Assembly: GCF_002355855.1 (NCBI RefSeq)
Contig: NZ_AP017655.1
Location: 868,001 to 932,000, forward strand
Length of the DNA: 64,000 bases
Reading direction: 5' to 3'
Source: Sphingobium cloacae
Lineage (GTDB): Bacteria; Pseudomonadota; Alphaproteobacteria; Sphingomonadales; Sphingomonadaceae
The translations under genes and the position numbers were made by a program. Each line of letters begins with the position of its first letter. The stretch's first letter is position 1. Shown piece by piece: positions 11,471 to 20,053 of this stretch. The notes beneath the pieces were generated by a model. The model saw only the letters and a program-made list of their open reading frames with translations. It had not been told where the DNA came from and did not search any database.

Positions 11471-12780
11471 TCGCCTTCCTCCGTCGCTGCGCTGCCGACG
11501 CTGGTTTCGACCAGCCCGGCCCGCATCATCAGCCAGAAGAGCGCGATGCCCGGCAGCGCCAGCGCGGTCGTCAGCAGGTAGAAATCGACATAGCCGAACC
11601 GTTCGATCATCGCGCCCGCGGTCGTGCCGGTGAGGAAACGCCCGACGACGCTCGCCGCCGCCGAGATCATCGCATATTGCGCCGCCGTGAAGCGCAGGTC
11701 GCACAGGGCCGAGAAATAGGCGACGACCGCCACGCCGCCGATGCCGCTCGCGAAATTCTCGAAGCCGATGGCGCCCGCCATGCCGATATTGCTCTTGCCC
11801 GCCGCCGCCAGCGCCGCGAAGCTGAAATTGGATACGGCCATCAGGAGGAGGCTGATGAACACCGATCGTTTCAATCCCAGCCGGGCATAGAGCACGCCGC
11901 CCACGAAAATCCCCGCCAGCAGCGCCCAGAAACCCACGCCCACGTCGTAGATCGCGATCTCGTCATTGCTGTAGCCGAGGTCGTTGAACAGCAGGCGGAA
12001 GGTCAGGTTCGCCAGCGTGTCGCCGATCTTGTGGACCAGGATGAAGAGCAGCACCAGCAGCGCGCCCCTGCGCCTGAAGAAGTCGACGAACGGGCCGATG
12101 ATCGCCTGCACCAGTTCCCCGCCGCTCTTGCGCGACGCGATCTCCTTGTGCCGTTCCGGCTCGCCGACGACCAGCGCGGCCAGCATCGCGGGCAGCGCGA
12201 ACAGCGAGCAGGCGATATAGGCCGTGGTCCAGTCCCAATGCTGGGCGAGGATCAGGCCCAGCGCGCCCGCCGCCGCCGCGCCGATGCGCCAGCCATATTG
12301 CGACATGCCTGCGCCGATGCCGAGTTGTTCGGGCTTCAATATCTCGATCCGGTATCCGTCGATGATGATGTCGAAGGTCGCGCCCGCGATCCCCAGCAAT
12401 ATCGCCGCCCGCACCGTGCCCATGAGGTCGGCGGCCGGATCGACCAGCGCGAGGTTGACGACCGCCGCCATCACCAGCACGCCCGCCAGCAGCATCCACG
12501 ACACGCGCTGCCCCAGCCGGTGCAGCAGGGGCAGCTTCACGCCCTCTATCACCCAGGCCCACAGCCATTTGAGGTTATAGGCCAGCAGGACAAGGCTGAA
12601 CGCCGTCACGCTTTTCTTGTCGATCCCGTCCTGCGCCAGCCGGGACGCCAGGTTGGCGCCGATCATCGCAAAGGGGAAACCAGACGAAATGCCCAGGAAC
12701 AGCGCGGCCAGCGGCGCTTTTTCCACATAGGGCTTCACGGCGTCCAGCCAGTTTCCGGTGCCCTGCGCGATGTCCGTCAT
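11455..12780 (-). CDS. AmpG-like muropeptide permease (MFS)
   Basis: A 441 aa major facilitator with about twelve hydrophobic segments. The N-terminal LGISSGFPFAMIGANLASRL and NLKWLWAWVIEGVKLP are characteristic of AmpG, which imports anhydro-muropeptides for cell-wall recycling. GATFDIIIDGYRIE and NLTFRLLFNDLGYS follow. The C-terminus is short and acidic. It runs convergent to the DUF6628-like gene with a 16-base overlap of the 3' ends. No beta-lactamase or AmpR gene is near. An acetyl-CoA transporter-like role (AT-1 group) is less likely. Confidence 0.85.
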   Translation of the reverse strand: MTDIAQGTGNWLDAVKPYVEKAPLAALFLGISSGFPFAMIGANLASRLAQDGIDKKSVTAFSLVLLAYNLKWLWAWVIEGVKLPLLHRLGQRVSWMLLAGVLVMAAVVNLALVDPAADLMGTVRAAILLGIAGATFDIIIDGYRIEILKPEQLGIGAGMSQYGWRIGAAAAGALGLILAQHWDWTTAYIACSLFALPAMLAALVVGEPERHKEIASRKSGGELVQAIIGPFVDFFRRRGALLVLLFILVHKIGDTLANLTFRLLFNDLGYSNDEIAIYDVGVGFWALLAGIFVGGVLYARLGLKRSVFISLLLMAVSNFSFAALAAAGKSNIGMAGAIGFENFASGIGGVAVVAYFSALCDLRFTAAQYAMISAAASVVGRFLTGTTAGAMIERFGYVDFYLLTTALALPGIALFWLMMRAGLVETSVGSAATEEGDQPAA

Positions 12781-12860
12781 GCGTCCCCCGTGATTGCGCG
12801 TTTCCGGCGCACCATATGGGCAAAAATGCGGGAAACAAGCGGCTTGCGCTCAGATCGCCT

Positions 12861-13319
12861 CTACATCGCCTCTGTAAAGAGGCTGAGCCCCGGCGGCAGG
12901 CGGGTCGCACGGCGGCCACGCAGCATCCGGTCCACCACGGCGATGGAGCCGATCAGGTCGCGCGGATGATAGGGCTTGGCGAGGCATCCGACCGCCAGAC
13001 GGCTGGCGTGGATGGGGCAATGGCCGGTCACGAACAGGACGGGCAATCCTCTTTCCCGCGCATATCGGGCGACGTCTATGCCGTTTCGTGTCCCATGCAG
13101 GCTGACGTCGGCGATGACGAGATCCACATCGCCTTCGTCCATAACGCGGATGGCCTGGCCATAATCGTCGACCGTGGAGGCGATGCGATAACCGGCATGG
13201 GAAAGGGCGCGTTCATTGTCGAAGGCGACGAGCGGCTCGTCTTCCACCACCAGCACCGTGCGGATCGCGCGCGCCCGGGCCGCCGCCTTCTTTTCATCCC
13301 TGACCAGCCCGAAAAACAT
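12861..13319 (-). CDS. Single-domain response regulator
   Basis: A 152 aa protein made of one receiver domain: VLVVEDEPL with acidic residues Glu26/Asp27, the phospho-acceptor Asp71 in VIADVSLHG, Thr98 in LFVTGH and Lys115 in CLAKPY. There is no output domain, so it probably signals by protein contact as part of a phosphorelay. LPVLFVTGH is reminiscent of the FAT-GUY single-domain regulators of the alphaproteobacterial general stress response, but the motif is not exact. The start at 13319 (MFFGLVRDEKK) was chosen because upstream codons encode low-complexity sequence. It diverges from rluB; no histidine kinase is adjacent. Confidence 0.85.
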   Translation of the reverse strand: MFFGLVRDEKKAAARARAIRTVLVVEDEPLVAFDNERALSHAGYRIASTVDDYGQAIRVMDEGDVDLVIADVSLHGTRNGIDVARYARERGLPVLFVTGHCPIHASRLAVGCLAKPYHPRDLIGSIAVVDRMLRGRRATRLPPGLSLFTEAM

Positions 13320-13492
13320 TTGCCGATCCGCCCTGTTTCCGCCATGTGCCAACCAACGCCGGGTCCATGCGCCCGGTTGCCGGCGCGAATGGCCATCCGC
13401 CCTCGCGCAAGCGTTCGCCCGGCACCGTTCGTCACACTTGCCGATGTTCTTCCCATATGGGGAGAGCCAGTCGCCGCGAAAAGGAATGAGCC

Positions 13493-14416
13493 GTGGAGCC
13501 GCCCAGAAAATCAGGACCGCGCCGCCCTGCCCGCCCCGGCGCTTCCGGCAAGCCGGGCGAGGGCCGCGCGCGCACCGGATCGCGTCCGCCACGCCCGGTT
13601 CCGGGGCCGGGCAAGCCGAAGGCTGCGGCAACGCGCGCCGCCAATCCGCATCCGGCCCGCGCCGCCGCCAGCGCGGGAGGCAAGGCGGAGCCGCAGCGCA
13701 TCGCCAAGCTTCTTGCCCGCGCGGGCGTCGCGTCCCGCCGCGAGGTCGAGCGGATGATCGCGGAAGGCCGCATCGCCCTTGATGGAGAGGCGGTTGCGAC
13801 CCCCGCCACCTTGCTTTCTTCCCTGCATGGGGTGACGGTCGACGGCGTTGCGGTGAACCAGCCCGCGCCGACGCGCCTCTTCCTGTTCCACAAGCCGTCG
13901 GGTTTCCTGACGACCGAGCGCGACCCCAGGGGCCGCCCGACCATCTACGACAAGCTGCCCGCCGACCTGCCACGGCTGATGCCGGTCGGGCGGCTGGACA
14001 TGACGACGGAGGGACTGCTGCTGCTCACCACCGATGGCGAGTTCAAGCGGCAGATGGAACTGCCCGCGACAGGCGTCCCGCGCACCTATCGCGCCCGGGC
14101 CTTCGGCGATGTCAGCCAGAACCAGTTGGAAGACCTGTTCGAGGGGATCGAGATAGACGGCATCCGCTATGGCCGGATCGAGGCCAATCTGGAACGCCGC
14201 ACCGGCCGCAACCAGTGGATCGAAATGACCCTGACCGAGGGCAAGAACCGCGAAGTGCGGCGCGTCCTGGAGCATCTGGGGTTACAGGTGAGCCGCCTGA
14301 TCCGCACCAGCTACGGCCCCTTTCATCTGGGCGAGCTTCCGTCCGGCGCGGTCGAGGAAGTGCGCCAGCATGACCTGGTCGTCTTTCGCAAGGGTTTGAA
14401 GGGGAAGAAGGAATAA
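13493..14416 (+). CDS. rluB: Pseudouridine synthase, RsuA/RluB family
   Basis: This 307 aa enzyme makes pseudouridine in ribosomal RNA. A Pro/Arg/Ala-rich disordered arm fills about residues 1-65. An S4 RNA-binding domain (about 67-125, RIAKLLARAGVASRREVERM) follows, then the catalytic domain with VGRLDMTTEGLLLLT, where Asp169 is the nucleophile. The tail is lysine-rich. The GTG start at 13493 follows AAGGAATGAG. RluB (23S) is favoured over RsuA (16S) because of the extended arm and the following rsmD. The basic arm probably aids rRNA binding. Confidence 0.88.
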   Translation: MEPPRKSGPRRPARPGASGKPGEGRARTGSRPPRPVPGPGKPKAAATRAANPHPARAAASAGGKAEPQRIAKLLARAGVASRREVERMIAEGRIALDGEAVATPATLLSSLHGVTVDGVAVNQPAPTRLFLFHKPSGFLTTERDPRGRPTIYDKLPADLPRLMPVGRLDMTTEGLLLLTTDGEFKRQMELPATGVPRTYRARAFGDVSQNQLEDLFEGIEIDGIRYGRIEANLERRTGRNQWIEMTLTEGKNREVRRVLEHLGLQVSRLIRTSYGPFHLGELPSGAVEEVRQHDLVVFRKGLKGKKE

Positions 14417-14495
14417 AATCCACGGAGCATGCGACAATTCCCGGCTCCCGCCCGTAACCCATTATCCCTTGCCAGCAGAAAACCGGAACCCAGCC

Positions 14496-15056
14496 ATGAG
14501 AATCATCGCAGGCCAATGGCGCGGCCGCCCCCTCACCGCCCCCAAGGGCGATGCCACCCGCCCCACGGCGGATCGTACGCGCGAAACGCTTTTCTCGATG
14601 CTGCTGAGCCGCCTTGGCTCCTTCGAGGGGCTGGCGGTCGGGGATTTCTTCGCGGGGTCGGGGGCGCTGGGTTTCGAGGCGCTGTCGCGCGGGGCGGCAA
14701 GCTGCCTCTTCGTGGAACAGGACCGGACGGCGATCGATGCGATCCGCGCCAATGGCGAGCGTCTGGGCGTAAGAGCCGACATCCGCCCAAGCAGCGTCCT
14801 TTCGCTCGGTCCGGCCAGCAGGCCGCTGGACCTCATCTTCATGGACCCGCCCTACCAGACCGGCGCGGGCGCGGTGGCGCTCGACAAGCTCAGCCGACTG
14901 GGCTGGACCGGCCCCGCCAGTTGGGTCAGCATCGAAACGGACCGGCGTGAAGATGTGGAGGTGAAGGGCTTCGTCATCGACACGACGCGCGACGTGGGCA
15001 AGGCGCGCCTGACGATCCTGCGCCCGGATGATGATAAGCGGACGGAAAGAGCATAA
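14496..15056 (+). CDS. rsmD: 16S rRNA (guanine(966)-N(2))-methyltransferase
   Basis: RsmD methylates G966 of 16S rRNA with S-adenosylmethionine. The 186 aa product begins MRIIAGQWRGRPL, has the cofactor loop DFFAGSGALGFEAL and the N2-guanine methylase motif DPPY at residues 117-120. It lies about 80 bases after rluB, a common pairing of two rRNA-modification genes that are probably co-transcribed. The ATG at 14496 gives the family's normal N-terminus; the upstream in-frame ATG at 14469 would add 9 residues and is less likely. Confidence 0.95.
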   Translation: MRIIAGQWRGRPLTAPKGDATRPTADRTRETLFSMLLSRLGSFEGLAVGDFFAGSGALGFEALSRGAASCLFVEQDRTAIDAIRANGERLGVRADIRPSSVLSLGPASRPLDLIFMDPPYQTGAGAVALDKLSRLGWTGPASWVSIETDRREDVEVKGFVIDTTRDVGKARLTILRPDDDKRTERA

Positions 15057-15100
15057 GGCGACCCATGGCCGCCTTATGCAATATGGCGTAGTGGCTTTCC

Positions 15101-15517
15101 TCAGCGGGGCTTGCGGTTGGCCTTCTTCGCTTTCCGCGCCTCGCTGGGGTTGATGCAGCTATCCTGCACCGTCTTGCTGCAAACGGGATAATCCTTCGCT
15201 TCGGTGGGAGGCGGCGTCATATTGCCCCCCATCGTCACGGGATTGGAGGCCGAGCCGGTCGGCGCGGACGGATCGGCGGGCGCATTGGGCGGCGCGGGCT
15301 GCATATCGGTAGAGGGAGGGACCGAACCGGTGGGCTGCCCGGCATTGGGATCGGCCTGCCCCGGCACCTGACCGGCTGACGGGTCCGCGGACGGCGGGGG
15401 CGCTTCGGCGCCTGCCGGCGGCGCATTGGTCGCCGGCATATCCTGCGCGAAGGTCGCTGCGGGCATGGCGCTCGCGAAGCACATCATGGCGGCACCCGCC
15501 AGCATGATCGATCTCAT
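15101..15517 (-). CDS. Exported proline-rich protein of unknown function
   Basis: A 138 aa protein with a signal peptide (MRSIMLAGAAMMCFASAMPAATFAQ) preceded by a good ribosome site AAAGGAAT. The mature part is a long Pro/Ala/Gly-rich disordered stretch. A short conserved-looking end follows, YPVCSKTVQDSCIN with two cysteines that could form a disulfide, then a lysine/arginine-rich tail. It is presumably periplasmic or envelope-associated. I do not recognise a named family. It converges on rsmD. Confidence 0.7.
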   Translation of the reverse strand: MRSIMLAGAAMMCFASAMPAATFAQDMPATNAPPAGAEAPPPSADPSAGQVPGQADPNAGQPTGSVPPSTDMQPAPPNAPADPSAPTGSASNPVTMGGNMTPPPTEAKDYPVCSKTVQDSCINPSEARKAKKANRKPR

Positions 15518-15650
15518 CGGGATATTCCTTTCATTATTCTCTCTTGCCCCGTTCTGCCGCACGGGGCCGTGAAAGAACCGGAATCCGACCGCTGCCGTTC
15601 CTGTGCCGGCGACGAACCGTTGCTATTGCGCCGTCAGATGAGCGGGACGC

Positions 15651-16046
15651 TCAGCCTTCCGGAAAGCGTTCGAACCTGGGAAGATCATGGGCGGCGCCCA
15701 TCCATGCCACCGCCTCCGCATATTGGATATGCGCGCTGGGCGGAAAGAGCGACGGATCGTCCAGCGTCGCGGTCTGGATATCGATGAAGTCGGGGAAGAT
15801 CGCCGGATTGGTATAGAATAGTCCCGTCCCGCACCGTCCGCAAAAATGCCGCGTCGCGTCCTCGGATGACCGGTATCGCACCGGATGGCCGCTGACGGTC
15901 ACGTCCGTTTCGGCGAACAGGGTCCAGCCCATCATCGGCGCACCGCTGCTCCTTCTGCAATCGGTGCAATGGCAAAGCGCGCTGTGCGCGGGCTCGCCCC
16001 GGACTTCGTAACGAATGTCGCCGCACTGGCAACCACCGGTGGCCAT
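15651..16046 (-). CDS. GFA (glutathione-dependent formaldehyde-activating-like) zinc protein
   Basis: A 131 aa protein with all zinc ligands of the GFA/CENP-V fold: Cys6 and Cys8 in GGCQCG, Cys25, Cys27 and Cys30 in CHCTDC, and Cys69 and Cys72 in FCGRCG. The family was named for S-hydroxymethylglutathione synthase but most members have no proven activity, so only the fold is assigned. It runs opposite to the UvrD-type helicase gene that starts at 16150. Confidence 0.9.
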   Translation of the reverse strand: MATGGCQCGDIRYEVRGEPAHSALCHCTDCRRSSGAPMMGWTLFAETDVTVSGHPVRYRSSEDATRHFCGRCGTGLFYTNPAIFPDFIDIQTATLDDPSLFPPSAHIQYAEAVAWMGAAHDLPRFERFPEG

Positions 16047-16149
16047 GGTGTTTCTCCTTGCATGATTCTCTTTTTGTTCTCATACTCGCCTTCCTTCCGC
16101 AAGGCCCCGCCTCTTGTTCCGCCATCCCGCCCATCCTAGTTGTTCGCTC

Positions 16150-18426
16150 ATGACGACCGTCGCGCCCTCCCCTTCCGATCCGCCCTATCTTCTGGGCCTG
16201 AACGCCCCCCAGCGGGAGGCCGTGCTGACGACGGAAGGGCCGGTCCTCGTCCTCGCCGGCGCGGGCACGGGGAAGACGGCGGCGCTGACGGCACGGCTCG
16301 CCCATCTCATCGCCACGCGGCGGGCCTATCCTTCGGAAATCCTCGCCGTCACCTTCACCAACAAGGCGGCGCGGGAAATGCGCGAGCGCGTCGGGCGCAT
16401 GATCGGCCCGGCGGTCGAAGGGATGCCATGGCTCGGCACCTTCCACGCCATCGCCGCGAAGATGCTGCGCCGCCATGCGGAACTGGTGGGCCTGCAATCC
16501 AATTTCACCATCCTCGACACCGACGACCAGCTTCGCCTGATGAAGCAGCTCATCCAGGCGGAGGGCATCGACGAAAAGCGATGGCCCGCGCGCCAGTTGG
16601 GCGGCCTGATCGACCAGTGGAAGAACAAGGGCCTGACGCCCGAGGAGATCGGCGCGGGGGAAAGCGAAGCCTATGCGCATGGGCGCGGGCAAAAGCTCTA
16701 CGCCGCCTATCAGGCCCGATTGCGCGAGGTGAACGCCTGCGACTTCGGCGACCTGCTGCTGCACGTGCTGACGATCCTCAAGCGGCATCGCGACGTGCTG
16801 GAAAACTATCAGCAGCGTTTCCGCTATATCATGGTGGACGAATATCAGGACACCAACAGCAGCCAGTATCTCTGGCTCCGCCTGCTGGCCCAGAACCGCA
16901 AGAACATCTGCTGCGTGGGCGATGACGACCAGTCCATTTATTCATGGCGCGGGGCGGAGGTCGCCAATATCCTGCGCTTCGAAAAGGATTTTCCGGGCGC
17001 GAAGATCGTGCGGCTGGAACAGAATTACCGATCGACGCCGCATATCCTGGGCGCGGCTTCCGGCGTGATCGCGGAGAATGGCAACCGGCTCGGCAAGACG
17101 CTCTGGACCGACATCGACGCGGGCGAGAAGGTCCGCGTCATCGGCGTGTGGGACGGGCCGGAGGAAGCACGCCGGGTCGGGGACGAGATCGAGGGGATCG
17201 AACGCGGCGGCGGGTCGCTGGACGAGGTGGCCATCCTCGTGCGCGCGCAGCACCAGACCCGCGAGTTCGAGGACCGCTTCATCCAGATCGGCCTGCCCTA
17301 TCGCATCGTCGGCGGTTTCCGCTTCTATGAGCGCGCCGAAATCCGCGATGCGCTGGCCTATCTGCGGCTGGTGAACCAGCCCGCCGACGACCTGGCGTTC
17401 GAGCGGATCGTCAACGTGCCCAAGCGCGGCCTTGGCGACAAGGCCGTCGAAAAGCTGCATCGACTGGCGCGGGCGGAGGGCATTCCCCTGGCGCTCGCCG
17501 CCGCGCGCATATTGGATACCGACGAACTGACGCCGCAGGCGCGGCGGTCGCTGGGCGCGTTCATCGGCGACCTGGCGCGCTGGCGCGACCGGGCGGCGCA
17601 ATTGCCCCATGCCGAACTGGCCCGGCAGATCCTCGACGAAAGCGGCTATACCGCCATGCTTCAGGCGGATCGCACGGCGGAAAGCGCGGGGCGGCTGGAG
17701 AACCTCAGCGAACTCGCCCGCGCCATGGAGGAATATGAGACGCTGGGCGCGTTCCTGGAGCATGTCAGCCTCGTCATGGACAATGACGCGCAGGCGGAGG
17801 AGCGCAAGGTCACGATCATGACCATCCACGCCGCCAAGGGGCTGGAATTCGACACGGTGTTCCTGGCCGGTTGGGAGGAAGGGATTTTCCCGTCGCAACG
17901 CGCCCTCGACGAAGGGGGGCTGAGCGCGCTGGAGGAAGAACGGCGGCTGGCCTATGTGGCGCTCACGCGGGCGCGCAAGGCCTGCATCGTCCTCCACGCC
18001 GCGAACCGCCGCATCTATGGCCAGTGGACCAGTTCCATCCCCTCGCGCTTTGTCGGCGAGCTTCCGCCCGAACATGTGGAGGAGGAAAGCAGCATGGCGG
18101 GCGGCGCGTCCCTCTGGCGGGCCAACTGGTCGGAGCGGGCCGACCCCTTCGCCGATGTGGGGCGCGGCACGGGCCGCGGCCCCGGCTGGCAGCGCGCACA
18201 GCAGAACGGCCAGTTCAGCCGCGAGCCGGTGAGGATCGTCGAAGCACGCGCTTCCGCCGTTTCGCTGGGGAACAAAGGACGGGGCGACATGATGGTGGGG
18301 CTGCGCGTCTTCCACCAGAAATTCGGCTATGGCACCGTAGCGGAGATAGAGGGCAACAAGCTGGAGATCGACTTCGAAACGGCCGGGCGCAAGCGGGTGA
18401 TGGACAGTTTCGTCCATCCGGCATGA
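16150..18426 (+). CDS. UvrD/PcrA-type ATP-dependent DNA helicase
   Basis: A 758 aa superfamily-1A 3'-5' helicase. Motif I is LAGAGTGKTAAL (Lys42), motif II is MVDEYQDTN, and motif III is DDDQSIYSWRG. EQNYRS (IV), HAAKGLEFD (V) and VALTRARK (VI) follow. The C-terminal KFGYGTVAEIEGNKLEIDF is the Tudor-like domain of PcrA/UvrD that contacts RNA polymerase. It acts in nucleotide-excision and mismatch repair and in removing stalled polymerase. The ATG at 16150 was chosen because upstream in-frame codons overlap the divergent GFA leader. Confidence 0.95.
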   Translation: MTTVAPSPSDPPYLLGLNAPQREAVLTTEGPVLVLAGAGTGKTAALTARLAHLIATRRAYPSEILAVTFTNKAAREMRERVGRMIGPAVEGMPWLGTFHAIAAKMLRRHAELVGLQSNFTILDTDDQLRLMKQLIQAEGIDEKRWPARQLGGLIDQWKNKGLTPEEIGAGESEAYAHGRGQKLYAAYQARLREVNACDFGDLLLHVLTILKRHRDVLENYQQRFRYIMVDEYQDTNSSQYLWLRLLAQNRKNICCVGDDDQSIYSWRGAEVANILRFEKDFPGAKIVRLEQNYRSTPHILGAASGVIAENGNRLGKTLWTDIDAGEKVRVIGVWDGPEEARRVGDEIEGIERGGGSLDEVAILVRAQHQTREFEDRFIQIGLPYRIVGGFRFYERAEIRDALAYLRLVNQPADDLAFERIVNVPKRGLGDKAVEKLHRLARAEGIPLALAAARILDTDELTPQARRSLGAFIGDLARWRDRAAQLPHAELARQILDESGYTAMLQADRTAESAGRLENLSELARAMEEYETLGAFLEHVSLVMDNDAQAEERKVTIMTIHAAKGLEFDTVFLAGWEEGIFPSQRALDEGGLSALEEERRLAYVALTRARKACIVLHAANRRIYGQWTSSIPSRFVGELPPEHVEEESSMAGGASLWRANWSERADPFADVGRGTGRGPGWQRAQQNGQFSREPVRIVEARASAVSLGNKGRGDMMVGLRVFHQKFGYGTVAEIEGNKLEIDFETAGRKRVMDSFVHPA

Positions 18427-18459
18427 TCCGTTGGGGCGGATCGCCCGCCCCTGACATGG

Positions 18460-18990
18460 TTACGCCAACCGGAAATATCGCAAGATCAGATCGGCCCGCT
18501 GGACCACCGGTATCTTCGGGAGGAGCCGGACATCATAATGCAGGGATGAAAATGCCGACAGCAGCCGCTCATATTCCTGGATGGCATCCGCCAGCCCATG
18601 GGGCCGGTCAGCTTCGGTGACATAGTTTTCAGGCCATGGAGGCGTCATGAAGACGGCGCGGTTGTAGCGTTCGCCCGCATATATCTTCAGCGCGGCTTTT
18701 CCGGTGGCATGTTCCAATGCCGCGGCCGCATCGATCAATCCCCTGTCGAAGAACACCATGCCGGGCATGGCTTTCGCTCGCTCCCGATCCTGAAGCGACA
18801 ATTGGACGGCGCGCTCCGCGAATGCGGAAAGGCTGACCCAGGGCAGCGCACGGCCCGAGCCCTCGCGTTCCTCCGCGATGATCCGGCGGCCCGGTTCGTC
18901 AATCACGGCATGGCCCCGCCGCGCCAGTTCGCCGAGCAGGGTGGATTTCCCGCCGCCCGAACAGCCCGATATGACAATGAAGCGATCCAT
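18460..18990 (-). CDS. P-loop ATPase/kinase-like protein (AAA_28 type)
   Basis: A 176 aa protein consisting of one P-loop NTPase domain: ISGCSGGGKSTLL with Lys15, an early VIDEPGRRIIAEE segment, FFDRGLIDAAA as the likely Walker B region, and an RYNRAVFMTPPWP segment. This matches the AAA_28 group of predicted ATPases related to NadR-type kinases. The substrate is unknown. It converges on the UvrD-type gene with a 33-base gap and stands alone on its strand. Confidence 0.85.
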   Translation of the reverse strand: MDRFIVISGCSGGGKSTLLGELARRGHAVIDEPGRRIIAEEREGSGRALPWVSLSAFAERAVQLSLQDRERAKAMPGMVFFDRGLIDAAAALEHATGKAALKIYAGERYNRAVFMTPPWPENYVTEADRPHGLADAIQEYERLLSAFSSLHYDVRLLPKIPVVQRADLILRYFRLA

Positions 18991-19274
18991 TGCGTCGTCT
19001 CCGGTTGTTTGGAATTCCTGGAATGGCGCCGCGACGCGCCACGGCGAGCAGCCGGCATTCTCCGGATGGAGGACAATTCATGCGACGACAGATTTCGGGC
19101 AGGAGCGAGCGTGACCTTGAGTTCTCCGCTCCTCACCCAAACCGGCATTCGACAGGCAGGCGGCAACGCGGATGATCGTCTGAAAGAGGCGTGACGGGGC
19201 TTAAGCCCCAAACATGTCTACCGATTCGATGGCGGTAACGGCCATGGCCCGACGTGCCGAACGGTGGACATTCC

Positions 19275-19350
19275 TGGTGGAGCCTAGCGGGATCGAACCG
19301 CTGACCTCCTGCATGCCATGCAGGCGCTCTCCCAGCTGAGCTAAGGCCCC
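19275..19350 (-). tRNA. tRNA-Ala(GGC), copy 1
   Basis: On the minus strand the 76 bases fold as a full cloverleaf with encoded CCA. The acceptor arm starts GGGGCCT, the D arm holds GCTCAGCTGGGAGAGC, and the anticodon arm CCTGC-ATGGCAT-GCAGG reads GGC (alanine). The T loop is TTCGATC. It is identical to the copy at 19405. Confidence 0.96.
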
Positions 19351-19404
19351 GTCCGCAGCGACCGGAAACGGGCCCGGCCGGTCTGCTCATGGATGTGAAG
19401 AAGA

Positions 19405-19480
19405 TGGTGGAGCCTAGCGGGATCGAACCGCTGACCTCCTGCATGCCATGCAGGCGCTCTCCCAGCTGAGCTAAGGCCCC
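19405..19480 (-). tRNA. tRNA-Ala(GGC), copy 2
   Basis: Identical base for base to the first alanine tRNA, anticodon GGC in a seven-base ATGGCAT loop, CCA encoded. The two genes lie 54 bases apart on the same strand, so this copy is upstream and both probably come from one primary transcript. Confidence 0.96.
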
Positions 19481-19571
19481 GTGTCCATCTTGATGCGCCG
19501 CTTGGGTCACGGCGCCTTGGGAGCGCTGCCTCTAAATGGCAGCGGTCCCATTGGCAAGCGCAAAAATGCGC

Positions 19572-19907
19572 TTAGTGATCGTCGGCGTCATCGTCCTTGC
19601 CGGCTTCGACGCCCAGGTCGTCATCGCCGCCCAGATCGACGTCATTGTCGGGCGAATCGCCATCGTCATCGACGTCCAGATCCAGGTCCAGATCGTCATC
19701 GGCCGTTTCCAATTCCCCGTCCGCGGTTTCGATGACCTTCTTGGGGGCTTCCTCATAAGGGATCGGCTGCTTCGATTTCAGTACCGGCTCGGGTTCCCAG
19801 GCGGTGCCGCAGTTGATGCAGGTGACCGGGTCATCCTTGCCCAGGTCATAGAAGCGCGTGGCGCATTTCGGGCAAGTACGCTTCGTGCCCCATTCAGCCT
19901 TGACCAT
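19572..19907 (-). CDS. FYDLN-acid family zinc-ribbon protein (TIGR02300-like)
   Basis: A 111 aa protein with an N-terminal zinc ribbon, CPKCATRFYDLGKDDPVTC, whose ligands are Cys12, Cys15, Cys30 and Cys33. A linker and a highly acidic tail of Asp-rich repeats fill the C-terminal half. The FYDL signature and acidic tail define an alphaproteobacterial family of unknown function. The zinc ribbon may bind nucleic acid or protein, with the tail mimicking polyanions; this is inference. It diverges from aroA. Confidence 0.93.
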   Translation of the reverse strand: MVKAEWGTKRTCPKCATRFYDLGKDDPVTCINCGTAWEPEPVLKSKQPIPYEEAPKKVIETADGELETADDDLDLDLDVDDDGDSPDNDVDLGGDDDLGVEAGKDDDADDH

Positions 19908-20053
19908 GTCCGGGCTTGTCCTTCTTGAAAATGCTCAAACAGAAATCACGCGGCACGACAAGGTCGTCCGCGAAGCGTCGCGCGCCTTGCCATAGAGGAA
20001 CGGCGCTGTCAAAAGCCGGGCGCAATTTTTCCTCGTTCAGCACCGGATCGCTC

